NCBI GenBank assembly: GCA_045402695.1
Contig: JAWPNA010000477.1
Coordinates: forward strand, 1-27,502
Origin: JAWPNA01 sp045402695
Lineage (GTDB): Bacteria > Acidobacteriota > Polarisedimenticolia > JACPZX01 > DASXTC01
Reading direction: 5' to 3'
DNA length: 27,502 nt
Below the pieces are notes generated by a model that was given only the letters and a program-made list of their open reading frames with translations, was not told where the DNA came from and made no database searches. Positions 1 through 7,478 of the stretch are shown piece after piece. Position 1 is the first letter of the stretch; each line of letters opens with the position of its first letter. The position numbers and the translations under genes were made by a program.

Positions 1-1848
1 GTACTCCCGGATGTACTTGTTGGCCGCGGGGCGGATGATACTGGAGTGGATGACCAGGTGCTCGAAGTCCCCCGTGCCGGTCTTCATCTGGAGCTGGCGC
101 ATGGCGGGAGACTCGACGTAGAAGACTCCGATCGTGTCGCCGCGCCGGATCAGATCCTGCGTGCGCAGATCGTCAAGCGGGTTGAACCGCTCCCACGGAA
201 TCTCCACTCCGTAGTGCGCCTTCACCGCCGCCAGCGCGTCGCGGATGACCGCGATGGAGCGGTTGCCCAGCAGATCCATTTTCACCAGGCCGGAGTCCTC
301 GGTGGCGTCCTTCTCCCACTGGATGATGTTCACTCCCTTGGCCGACGGCTCCACCGGGACGTGATCGGTCACCTCCCCGGGCACGATCACCACCCCGCCG
401 CAGTGGACCGACAAGTGCCGCGGGTGCCCCTCCAGCCGCGTGGCCCACCGGAAGATCTCGGGCCAGGGCTCGCGCAACCTCAGGTCCTTGAACAAGGGAT
501 GCGAGCGCACCATCTCCTCGGCGGGCGCCGTCTGCCATGTGTGCCCCAGTCGTCCGGTGACGGGGCGGATCTCGTCTTCCGGCAGGCCGTACACCTTGGC
601 CACTTCGCGCACGGCGGCGCGGCCCCTGAAGCAGAGGTGGTTCGACACCATGGCCGTTCTCGCGGCGCCGTACTTCTTGAAGACGTAATCGAGGATGCCG
701 TCGCGCTCGTCCCACGCGAAATCCACGTCGATGTCGGGCGGATCGACGCGCCCCTCGTTGAGGAATCTCTCGAAGAAAAGGTCGTAGCGGACCGGATCCA
801 CGTGGGTGATACCGAGGCAGTACGACACGATGCTGGCCGCCGCCGATCCGCGCCCGCAGGTGCGCGGCGACTGCCGCACGATGTCCTGCACCACCAGGAA
901 GTACTCGGCGAAGTTCTTCTTGCGGATGATCTCCGTCTCGTGGCTCAGCCTCCTCGCCACCGCCTGCGTGATCTGGCCGTAGCGGCGCTTCGCCCCTTCA
1001 AAGCAGCGCTCCTTGAGGACGGCGAAGGCTTCGTCGGCGGACAGCCCCTCATAGGAGGGAAAGATCAGCTTGCCCCACGGCGGCTCCAACATCGCGCAGT
1101 CGGCCGCGATGACGGCCGTCGCCTCGAGGGCCCGCGGGCAGTCGGGAAACGATCGGGCCACCAGGGCCTCCGGCATCATCCAGGCCGAGGACGGGGCGCA
1201 CGCCTCCTGGGCAAGTCGGCTCAGCTTCGTGTTCAGGTCGATGGCGCGCAGCAGGCGGTGAAAGGGATGTGACTCCGGATCCACGAAGAAGACATCGCCG
1301 GCCGCCGCCACCGGCACGCCCGCGCCGCGCGCGAACTCCACGGCGTCCCGGTGCGGAGCGGCCGGCGTCACGGCCGCGGCCAGCCTGACCGTGCCCGACG
1401 CGCGCGCCAGATCCGCCAGCAGCGTCAGGTCGGAGGAGATGACCCAGAGCCCCTCGCGATCTTCCAGCAGCAGATCGCGCAGCGGCGTGCCCGCGGGCGC
1501 CGCGCCGTAGTCCCCGCGGTGGCTCTCCGTGATGATCCGGCACAACCTGCGCCACCCTTGGTGGCTCGCCGCGATCAGAATCGCGCGGGACGCGGGGCCC
1601 GATCTCTTCGTACCCGCGGCTTTCACCCTCGGGGGATCCACGATGTCGGCCCCCAGCAAAGGAGTCAGCCCGGCGTCGCGCGCCGCCTCCCAGAACGGCA
1701 GCGCTCCGTACAGGGCGTTCACGTCGGCCACCGCCAGCGCCTTCATTCCCAGCCGCGCCGCCGCCTCACACACCGTCTCGATGGAATCCACCCCTCGCAG
1801 CAGGCTGTACCAGGAGTGACAGGCCAGCGGCACGTACTCATGCGGCAC
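1..1848 (-). CDS. dnaE2: DnaE2-type error-prone DNA polymerase III alpha subunit, 3' end cut by window edge
   Basis: The frame is open for exactly 616 codons from a GTG at 1848 to the window edge, so the C-terminal part is missing. It begins with a PHP domain (about residues 1-200) and runs into the polymerase palm and fingers. The palm motif PPDIDVDF near residue 370 supplies two catalytic Asp residues, and VKMDLLGNRS supplies the third. A later stretch, SSIIRPAANKYIREY, is typical of the DnaE2/ImuC branch. PHP metal positions look degenerate: the usual HxH is ACH and the usual DH is DV. The start overlaps the imuB stop by 11 bases and has a GGAGGGAGGGG ribosome site, so the two are probably co-translated. 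By family knowledge DnaE2 (ImuC) does error-prone bypass synthesis with ImuB. A replicative DnaE is unlikely because the PHP site is degraded and the ImuB-like gene is adjacent. Confidence 0.88.
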   Translation of the reverse strand, partial: MPHEYVPLACHSWYSLLRGVDSIETVCEAAARLGMKALAVADVNALYGALPFWEAARDAGLTPLLGADIVDPPRVKAAGTKRSGPASRAILIAASHQGWRRLCRIITESHRGDYGAAPAGTPLRDLLLEDREGLWVISSDLTLLADLARASGTVRLAAAVTPAAPHRDAVEFARGAGVPVAAAGDVFFVDPESHPFHRLLRAIDLNTKLSRLAQEACAPSSAWMMPEALVARSFPDCPRALEATAVIAADCAMLEPPWGKLIFPSYEGLSADEAFAVLKERCFEGAKRRYGQITQAVARRLSHETEIIRKKNFAEYFLVVQDIVRQSPRTCGRGSAAASIVSYCLGITHVDPVRYDLFFERFLNEGRVDPPDIDVDFAWDERDGILDYVFKKYGAARTAMVSNHLCFRGRAAVREVAKVYGLPEDEIRPVTGRLGHTWQTAPAEEMVRSHPLFKDLRLREPWPEIFRWATRLEGHPRHLSVHCGGVVIVPGEVTDHVPVEPSAKGVNIIQWEKDATEDSGLVKMDLLGNRSIAVIRDALAAVKAHYGVEIPWERFNPLDDLRTQDLIRRGDTIGVFYVESPAMRQLQMKTGTGDFEHLVIHSSIIRPAANKYIREY

Positions 1849-3022
1849 GGTGACCCCTCCCTCCCGCCCGCCCGAAGAGGATCGACGTGCCGCCGAACCG
1901 CCCCCGGATCCTGTCCAGCGCGGCGATCAGCGCGGGCTCGCGCTCCGTCTCGAGTGGATCGCCGAACAGCGACATCTGCGCCGGCGCCAGCTTCGTGAAC
2001 CGGACCCGCAGGTAGCGCACGCGCCCCCGGCGCTCGACGGTTTGCTCGAACAGAGGGCGCAGGCGGGAAAACAGCGTCAGGTCCCTCGCCGAGGGCGGCG
2101 ACACGGAGGTCTTGCGCGAGACGGCCACCCCATCGGAGTAGCGCGTCGTGAGATGCGCCTCGCCGGCCGGAAGGCCCAACTTCCTGAGCCGCGCGCCGCA
2201 GCGCTCCACCAGCCCGAACAGGCAGGCCAGCAGCGCGGCGTCGTCGTTGGTGTCCTCGGGCAGCGTTTCGTCGGCCTCGGTGGCCTCGGCGGTGAGGGCA
2301 CGGTCAGGCGGGCGCACGGGGGACTCGTCGATCCCGCGCGCCTGCCGGTAGAGGGTGATCCCCTTGGCCCCGAAGGCCAGGCCCAGGTGCGCCAGATCGA
2401 CGGCGGTCAGCTCCTTCACCTTGCGGATGTTGAGATCCTCCAGCAACCGCCCTTCGACGCGTGGATCCACCGCGGGCAGGTGCCGCACCGCCAGGGGCGA
2501 CAGGAAATCGGCCTCGCGCCCCGGCTGGATGTCCAGCAGCGACACGGGCTCAAGCACCTGCGCGGCCACGCCGCTGACCAGCTTGTTGGCGCCCAGCCCG
2601 GCGTTGGGTCCGAGCCGCAGCCGCCGCTCGATCTCTTTCTGGGCCCTGCGCGCCACGTCCACCGCCGGCCCCAGCAGGCGGCCGGTGCCGGTCAGGTCGG
2701 CGAACAGCCGTCCGCCCCGCACCGGCTCCACCAGTGGGGAGAAGCGCGCGAGCACCTCCGCCAGCGCCTTCTCGGCCCGCTCGAACAGGATCGGGTCTGG
2801 CGGCAGCACCAGTGCGCGGCGACACCACCGCAGCGCCTCGGGCAGCGTCATACCGGGCCTCGCTCCCTCCCCGCGCGCCTCGTCCGACACCGACAGCACC
2901 ATCCCGCGCTCACCGCGTCCGGCCGAGACGATGAGCGGGCGGCTCCTGAGGGAAGGGTCCTTCACCCGGTACACCGCCACGGGAAACGAAGCCACCCGCA
3001 GATGGAGGATCTGCCGTTCCAT
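1838..3022 (-). CDS. imuB: ImuB-like catalytically inactive Y-family DNA polymerase
   Basis: 394 residues with the DinB/UmuC fold order: palm/fingers, thumb helix-hairpin-helix region (about 165-215) and little finger. Catalytic acids of active Y-family enzymes are absent: the N-terminal DxD motif reads LRVASF (Asp replaced by Arg9 and Ala11), and the SIDE motif reads RGGR at 102-105 just before LFADLTG. A beta-clamp binding motif QMSLF lies at 349-353. This pattern (dead active site, retained clamp motif, DnaE2 partner overlapping downstream) defines ImuB, the scaffold that brings DnaE2 to the clamp during damage-induced mutagenesis. No ImuA/SulA-like gene lies upstream; the neighbour there is an unrelated SGNH hydrolase. 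The ATG has GGGGAAGGG just before it. Confidence 0.85.
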   Translation of the reverse strand: MERQILHLRVASFPVAVYRVKDPSLRSRPLIVSAGRGERGMVLSVSDEARGEGARPGMTLPEALRWCRRALVLPPDPILFERAEKALAEVLARFSPLVEPVRGGRLFADLTGTGRLLGPAVDVARRAQKEIERRLRLGPNAGLGANKLVSGVAAQVLEPVSLLDIQPGREADFLSPLAVRHLPAVDPRVEGRLLEDLNIRKVKELTAVDLAHLGLAFGAKGITLYRQARGIDESPVRPPDRALTAEATEADETLPEDTNDDAALLACLFGLVERCGARLRKLGLPAGEAHLTTRYSDGVAVSRKTSVSPPSARDLTLFSRLRPLFEQTVERRGRVRYLRVRFTKLAPAQMSLFGDPLETEREPALIAALDRIRGRFGGTSILFGRAGGRGHRAA

Positions 3023-3064
3023 GCCCTTCCCCAGTCGGCTCGCCAGTCGGGAAATGTCAGGCAG

Positions 3065-3093
3065 AGGGTAGGCGAAATTTAGACGAAAGTCAA
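3065..3093 (-). promoter_or_regulatory. Candidate promoter of imuB-dnaE2
   Basis: On the minus strand a -35 TTGACT (3088-3093) and a weak -10 TACCCT (3065-3070) are separated by 17 bases, about 43 bases before the imuB ATG. The -35 overlaps a small dyad GACTTTCGTC. A damage-response repressor site would be expected here, but I cannot match this dyad to a known LexA box. Confidence 0.45.
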
Positions 3094-3100
3094 CCCAAGC

Positions 3101-3144
3101 GGAGGAAACCCCTCCACGCCGGCACCCGGCATGGAGAGGGAGCC
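3101..3144 (-). terminator. Two GC-rich hairpins after the SGNH gene frame
   Basis: On the minus strand GGCTCCC and GGGTGCC (3121-3144) can pair with one mismatch, and GGAGG/CCTCC (3101-3115) forms a second stem. There is no U run, so intrinsic termination is uncertain. The position, just past the TAG that ends the extended SGNH frame and before the imuB promoter, fits a transcription boundary. Confidence 0.3.
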
Positions 3145-3266
3145 TACTCGGATTCGCGGGTGATCAGGCCGTCGTAATAGCTGTCCCAGTTGCCGATCCC
3201 ATGCAGCCGTGCGTCCAGATCGCCAGGTCCCCGTTCCGGAAAGTCACGCACAAGGCCGCCGGCTCG
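3144..3266 (-). other. In-frame continuation of the SGNH frame past its TGA stop (possible lost C-terminus)
   Basis: After the TGA at 3267-3269 the same frame stays open for 40 codons to TAG at 3144-3146. The distal part, IGNWDSYYDGLITRESE, has strong G/C third positions and protein-like composition. The proximal part looks better coded one frame over (LCVTFRNGDLAIWTHG), so an ancestral C-terminal segment may have suffered a nonsense change or a frameshift. It could also be a tiny separate gene from the GTG at about 3248, or chance. Confidence 0.35.
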
Positions 3267-4400
3267 TCAGGGAGGCTCGATCATGCGGCCTGCACGCAGG
3301 CCGGCCAGGATCGACTCGGCGGCCAGTCGATGGCCGGCCGGGTTCCAGTGCGCGTCGAGCCTGTAGTAGAAGGTGTTCGAGACGTTGCTCGAGCGGAACG
3401 GTTCCAGCAGGTCCAGGACCGCGACTCCCGCCGCCGACCACTGTCCCAGCGCGCGCTGGGGGATCCGCAGATCATACCGGGCTGGATCCAGGCCGATCTT
3501 CCGAGCGTGCTCCTCCCACAGAGCGTCATCCACCTGGAACCGTGTCGGAAACACCACCACGGCGAACCGGGCGCCTGCAGCCTCCACCTGCCTGCGCAGC
3601 TCCTCCAAGAGCGCCAAGGAGAGACGCCAGCCCTCCTCCACCTGACGCGAAGGGGTTCGCGCGAACACCTCCTCGGCTTCCAACGGCTCCCCGCCCCGCG
3701 GCGACTGCCCGCGGTCTCTCACCCCCGCGCGGCGTCCGGCCGCCAGCTCCTCGAGCGCGAGATTGCCGAGCATGTACAGATGCGAGTGGGAGGACAGGTA
3801 TCTGCGGGCGTCATAGATCCAGCGGACCTTCGGAAGCGGCGGCTCTTTGACCCGCGCGGGCTGCCCTTCCTTCAGATCGAACAGCCTGCGGTCTGCGTTG
3901 TTGCGCACATCGTTCGGATAGAAACCGACGAGCACCAGGTCCGGGTGCAGCCACCTGCCAAGCCGCTGCCACAGAATCAGCTCCTCGCCCGTCCCGTATC
4001 CGGCGACGCCGGCGTTGATCACTTCGAGGGGCCGTCCCGCATCCGCCGCCAGCGCCTGGAGCACCGCAGTGAGGACCTCTGTCTCGCCCACCTGCTTCCC
4101 CTCGACGAAGGAGTCGCCCAGGAAAAGCACACGGGGGACTCCGGGACGCTTGGCGGGGGACACTTCCTCTCCTCGCAGCCCCATCGAGTTGAATCTGACG
4201 GTGCTGGAGAACTCGGAGCGGGTGTAAGTGTATTCAAACGATGGCCGGTGCCGCAGCGTGCCATCCGCCCAGACGTAGGCGGCTTCCAGCGGTTGAGGCC
4301 TGAAGAGGCGCAGGCCGATCTCGGCAAGAACGGCCGCCATCGCCATGGAGGCGGAAAGGAGGAGCAGGTTGGCGAGCAACGGCTGGAGTCGCGAGGACAT
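3267..4400 (-). CDS. Membrane-anchored SGNH/GDSL-family hydrolase
   Basis: 377 residues. A hydrophobic N-terminal segment (about 8-30) suggests a signal anchor, placing the catalytic domain outside the cytoplasm. SGNH blocks are in order: LFLGDSFVEG (block I, nucleophile Ser), INAGVAGYGT (block II Gly), VGFYPNDVRNN (block III Asn) and LDAHWNPAGH (block V Asp and His). These fit an esterase or acyl transferase acting on envelope glycans, like AlgJ/AlgX-type O-acetylation proteins, but the substrate cannot be told. A -10 box TAGAAT ends 9 bases before the ATG and no ribosome site is visible, suggesting a leaderless mRNA. The frame ends with TGA at 3267 but continues open for 40 more codons (separate entry). 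Confidence 0.8.
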   Translation of the reverse strand: MSSRLQPLLANLLLLSASMAMAAVLAEIGLRLFRPQPLEAAYVWADGTLRHRPSFEYTYTRSEFSSTVRFNSMGLRGEEVSPAKRPGVPRVLFLGDSFVEGKQVGETEVLTAVLQALAADAGRPLEVINAGVAGYGTGEELILWQRLGRWLHPDLVLVGFYPNDVRNNADRRLFDLKEGQPARVKEPPLPKVRWIYDARRYLSSHSHLYMLGNLALEELAAGRRAGVRDRGQSPRGGEPLEAEEVFARTPSRQVEEGWRLSLALLEELRRQVEAAGARFAVVVFPTRFQVDDALWEEHARKIGLDPARYDLRIPQRALGQWSAAGVAVLDLLEPFRSSNVSNTFYYRLDAHWNPAGHRLAAESILAGLRAGRMIEPP

Positions 4401-4409
4401 GGCCGTCGT

Positions 4410-4415
4410 ATTCTA
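4410..4415 (-). promoter_or_regulatory. -10 box of the SGNH gene (leaderless type)
   Basis: TAGAAT on the minus strand ends 9 bases before the ATG, with no recognisable -35. Transcription would begin at or within a few bases of the start codon. The same spacing recurs before pyrF, yajQ and the gene at 27420. Confidence 0.45.
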
Positions 4416-4453
4416 GCCAATTCGCGGCCCAGCGCCCCGCCCACAGACACAAC

Positions 4454-4488
4454 GGCCCGGCCTGCGTCCTGACGGCGCGGGCCGGGCC
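4454..4488 (-). terminator. Strong hairpin after the selenoprotein gene
   Basis: A perfect 9-base-pair inverted repeat, GGCCCGGCC with GGCCGGGCC around a 17-base loop, lies about 18 bases past the TAA of the gene ending at 4507. There is no U tract, but place and strength fit a transcription end. Confidence 0.55.
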
Positions 4489-4506
4489 TGAAGCTTCACT
4501 CCGAAG

Positions 4507-6054
4507 TTACTTGGCGGCCTTCTCGGATCCCTTTGCGGCCAGTGCTTCGTCGATCATCCTCTTGATGTTGGCGAAGTCCCGGTTCATGACGCGCTTCCCG
4601 TTGACGAAAAGCGACGGCGTTCCGCTGACCCCCGCTTTGCTTCCGTCGCCGACGTCCTTGTCGATGGCGGCTTTGAATGCCTGCTTCGAGACGGACTCCT
4701 CGAGCGCCTTGTCGTCCAGCCCGATCTGCTGAGCGAGCGACTTCATGTTGTCGATCGTGAGCTTCTGATAATTCTCGAACAACAGCTTGTGCATCTCCCA
4801 GAACTTGCCGTGCTTCTGGGCGAACATCGCGGCCTCCGCGGCCGGCCGCGCGTTCTGATGGAACGACAAGGGAAAGTGCTTGTAGACGAGCTTCGCCTCG
4901 GTCGGGTAGGCGTCCAGGACCTGCTTGAGCAGGGGCTCCGCCCCCGCGCAGTACGGTCACTGATAGTCGCTGAATTCGACCAGTGTCACCGAGGCGCCGG
5001 CCGGGCCCTTCGTCGGCGCGCCGGCGATGTCGATCTCGTACACTTTGTTGGGGTCGGGCGGAGCCGGACGGTTGGCTTTCATCTGGGCCATGAGATCGGC
5101 CTTCACTTGACCAGCGGCTTGTCCCACGTCGCCGCCCGACTTAGCGGTTTCGATCAGCTTTTGCATGATCGTGAATTCCCAGGTCGGAGACTGCACGCCG
5201 TTGACGAACATCGTGGGCGTCCCCTGCACACCGACCTTGGCGGCGTCCGCCATGTCCTCGTCCACCATCTTGACCGTGGCGGGATCGGCATACGCCTTGT
5301 CGTAGGCGGCCATGTCCAGTCCCACGCTCTCGGCGTGTTTCCTCAGGCTCGCCTCGTCCAGGGCATTCTGATTCTTGAACAGGACGTCGTACATCTCCCA
5401 GAACTTGCCCTGCTTGAGCGCCGCGACCGAGGCGATGGCCGCGGGCTTGGCGTTCTTGTGGAACGAGAGCGGGTAATGCTTGTAGACGACCCTGACATCG
5501 GATGGATAGGTATCGAGGATCTTCTGCAATACCGGAGCCGACCGCGAGCAGTACGGGCACTGGAAATCCTCGAAGGCCACCACCGTCACCTTCGCTCCCT
5601 CCTTGCCCTTGGCCGGCGCGCCCGTGGTCGCGATCTCCATCTTCGGCACGGGCTGGACCGGCTGGTTCGCCCCCGCGCCGGCGGCCGGCTTGAGGGCGGC
5701 AACGATGTCGGTGTCGCTCTTGCCCGCTTTGATGCCGTTGACCACCGCCGCCGCGAGGCCAGGGCTGCGTGGGCAGGTCTTGTCCTCGACCCGGCACTGG
5801 GCGATCGTCATGTCACAGTTGCAGTCACATTTGTTCTCGTTGAGGATCTTGAGGGCCCGCTGCTTGGCGGTCGCATCGAGCCCCGTGAAATCAACGCCGG
5901 CCAGACCTTCGCTGTAGAATTTCGCTCCCGCCTGCTGCGCGGCACCCTGTGCGGGAGGCTGGGCCGACTTGTCGTCACGGGCTCGGACCAGGAGGAAGGC
6001 CCCGGCCACCAGGACGACGAGCGTCAGGCTCAGGGTGATGATCGATCGTCGCAT
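4507..6054 (-). CDS. Tandem DsbA-like (thioredoxin-fold) selenoprotein with UPYC second active site
   Basis: The full frame is 515 residues if TGA at 4957-4959 is read as selenocysteine (residue 366). Order: signal anchor (5-24); Cys-rich helical domain (about 45-122) with CDCNC at 76-80 plus C87 and C94, resembling CcmH-like segments; DsbA-like domain 1 (about 138-305) with CPYC at 166-169 and cis-Pro GTP at 278-280; DsbA-like domain 2 (about 338-515) with Sec-Pro-Tyr-Cys at 366-369 and cis-Pro P480. The two domains align closely: FEDFQCPYC against FSDYQ-TGA-PYC, then YKHYPLSFHKNAKPAA against YKHFPLSFHQNARPAA. The TGA thus replaces exactly the nucleophilic Cys, and 149 conserved codons follow to TAA. 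A bacterial SECIS-like hairpin lies just downstream. The likely role is extracytoplasmic thiol-disulfide or peroxide chemistry. The alternative is a TGC-to-TGA mutation or sequencing error. No selA/selB/selC is in the window. Confidence 0.85.
4929..4947 (-). promoter_or_regulatory. SECIS-like hairpin downstream of the TGA
   Basis: Counting from the base after TGA, bases 10-17 pair with 21-28 (8 pairs, one G-U) around a GGA loop at 18-20. Known bacterial SECIS elements place a small stem with a G-starting apical loop about 16-37 bases after UGA, which this matches. It lies inside coding sequence, as bacterial SECIS elements do. GC-rich DNA forms hairpins easily, so it supports but does not prove Sec insertion. 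Confidence 0.6.
4957..4959 (-). other. TGA codon read as selenocysteine
   Basis: The codon sits where the tandem copy of the domain has the first Cys of CPYC. The frame continues through a complete DsbA-like domain with its cis-Pro loop. UxxC in place of CxxC is the commonest selenoprotein motif in thioredoxin-fold families. Confidence 0.8.
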
Positions 6055-6127
6055 CCCAGATTCCCTCGGGCCGGGCAGGGTCTCGGTGCTATTCGCGGCC
6101 GGCCGTTTCGCGGTGATTGAGACGCTA

Positions 6128-6156
6128 AGATTAGACTCAGTCGGCCCCTACGTCAA
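6128..6156 (-). promoter_or_regulatory. Promoter of the selenoprotein gene
   Basis: On the minus strand TTGACG (6151-6156) and TAATCT (6128-6133) are separated by 17 bases, about 74 bases before the ATG. A GAGGGA ribosome site precedes the ATG by about 7 bases. The gene is therefore likely transcribed separately from pyrC upstream. Confidence 0.6.
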
Positions 6157-6194
6157 GGCACCACCAGGGCCCGAGGCGCGACTCTTTCGGCCTG

Positions 6195-7478
6195 CTAACG
6201 AAGGCACGAGTGGACGATCACGCCTCCCACGACCGTCATCATCACGCACCCCTTCAGCGACCATCCTCCGAATGGTGTGTTGCGGCTCTTGGACAGGAAT
6301 GACTCGGGGACGACCGTCGTTTCGCGCGCGGTGGAGAGCACGGTCACGTCGGCGGCGGCTCCCGGCGACAGCGTGCCGCCATTCAGCTTCAGGATGCGCG
6401 CCGGGTTGGTGGAATAGAGCTGCACGAACCGGGTGAGATCGACATGGCCCGGCCTGACCAGGCGATCCAGCCCGAGAGCCACCGAGGTCTCGAGCCCCAT
6501 CACGCCGAACGGCGCGAGGTCGAACTCAACTTCCTTCTCCTCCCGACAGTGAGGAGCATGGTCGGAAGCCACGGCGTCGATCGTGCCGTCCTTGATCGCC
6601 TCGATGACCGCTTTCCGGTCGATCTCCGACCTCAGCGGAGGGTTCATCTTCGTGTTGGTGTCATAGCCGCACACCGCTTCTTCCGTCAGCGTGAAGTGAT
6701 GCGGGGTCACCTCGCAGGTCACCCGGACCCCTCTGCGGCGCGCCTCCCGCACCAGGTCACATGACCGGGCCGTGCTGATGTGAGGAACGTGAAGACGGGA
6801 CCGCGCCAGCTCCGCCAAAGCGATGTCGCGGAAAATCATCACGTCCTCGGCCACCCCGTTCATCCCTCTCAGGCCGAGCACGGTGGAGTGATATCCCTCG
6901 TTCATCACGCCTCCGTCGGAAAGCGACAGATCCTGCGCGTGATTGATCACGGGGATGTCGAACATGCGCGCATACTCCAGCGCCTTGCGCATCAGGAAGC
7001 CCGAGACGACCGGCCGGCCGTCGTCCGAGATCGCCACGCAGCCCAGCCGCACGAGATCACCGACCTCCGACAACTCCTCCCCCTTGAGCCCTTTGGTGAT
7101 GGCGCCGATGGGATGCACCCTCACGGGCGAGTTGCGTCGGGCCTGCGCGGTGATGAACTCGGTGACGCTCTGGTCGTCGTTGACGGGATCGGTGTTCTGC
7201 ATGCAGGCCACCGCGGTGAACCCACCGGCCGCGGCAGCCCTGCCCCCTGTCTCGATGGTTTCCCTGTCCTCCCGTCCCGGCTCGCGCAGATGCACGTGCA
7301 TGTCAACGAATCCGGGCGCGACCACCAGTCCATCGCACTTGGCGACATGGTCCACGGAGTCCACTCTGATCCCGCGCTCGACTTTGGTGATGACGCCGTC
7401 CACGATCATCACGTCGCGGACCTCGTCGATCGCGTTGACGGGGTCCACCACCCGGCCCCCCTTAAGCAGCAGCTTCAC
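6195..7478 (-). CDS. pyrC: Dihydroorotase, class I
   Basis: 427 residues. It closes carbamoyl-aspartate to dihydroorotate, step three of UMP synthesis. Metal-site residues of class I enzymes are present at the spacing known for the Aquifex enzyme: H61 and H63 in HVHLREPG, an Asp in SDDGRP (152/153), H180 in INHAQD, H233 in VPHIST and D306 in ASDHAPH. The GTG start lies 17 bases inside the end of pyrB with GGAGGG just upstream, so translation is probably coupled. In Aquifex the class I enzyme works in a complex with PyrB, which fits the overlap here. It is the last gene of the pyrR-pyrB-pyrC operon; a new promoter and gene follow 38 bases beyond its TAG. Confidence 0.96.
   Translation of the reverse strand: MKLLLKGGRVVDPVNAIDEVRDVMIVDGVITKVERGIRVDSVDHVAKCDGLVVAPGFVDMHVHLREPGREDRETIETGGRAAAAGGFTAVACMQNTDPVNDDQSVTEFITAQARRNSPVRVHPIGAITKGLKGEELSEVGDLVRLGCVAISDDGRPVVSGFLMRKALEYARMFDIPVINHAQDLSLSDGGVMNEGYHSTVLGLRGMNGVAEDVMIFRDIALAELARSRLHVPHISTARSCDLVREARRRGVRVTCEVTPHHFTLTEEAVCGYDTNTKMNPPLRSEIDRKAVIEAIKDGTIDAVASDHAPHCREEKEVEFDLAPFGVMGLETSVALGLDRLVRPGHVDLTRFVQLYSTNPARILKLNGGTLSPGAAADVTVLSTARETTVVPESFLSKSRNTPFGGWSLKGCVMMTVVGGVIVHSCLR

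Noticed and set aside
46..1272. A 408-codon open frame on the plus strand
   Set aside because: Antisense to the DnaE2-type polymerase; Arg/His/Gly-rich composition and no family match. High third-position G+C leaves such mirror frames open throughout the window (also at 1850-3082, 3201-4472, 4789-6120, 9460-10989 and 20270-22021).
3267..3269. The SGNH TGA stop as a second selenocysteine codon
   Set aside because: Surrounding residues (EPP-TGA-RAGG) resemble no Sec motif, the next bases give only a 3-pair hairpin, and all SGNH catalytic blocks are already complete before it.
4496..4960. A 154-codon minus-strand frame across the TGA of the selenoprotein
   Set aside because: It is in a different frame, has Arg/Gly/Gln-rich composition, and lacks the thioredoxin-fold similarity seen in the selenoprotein frame.
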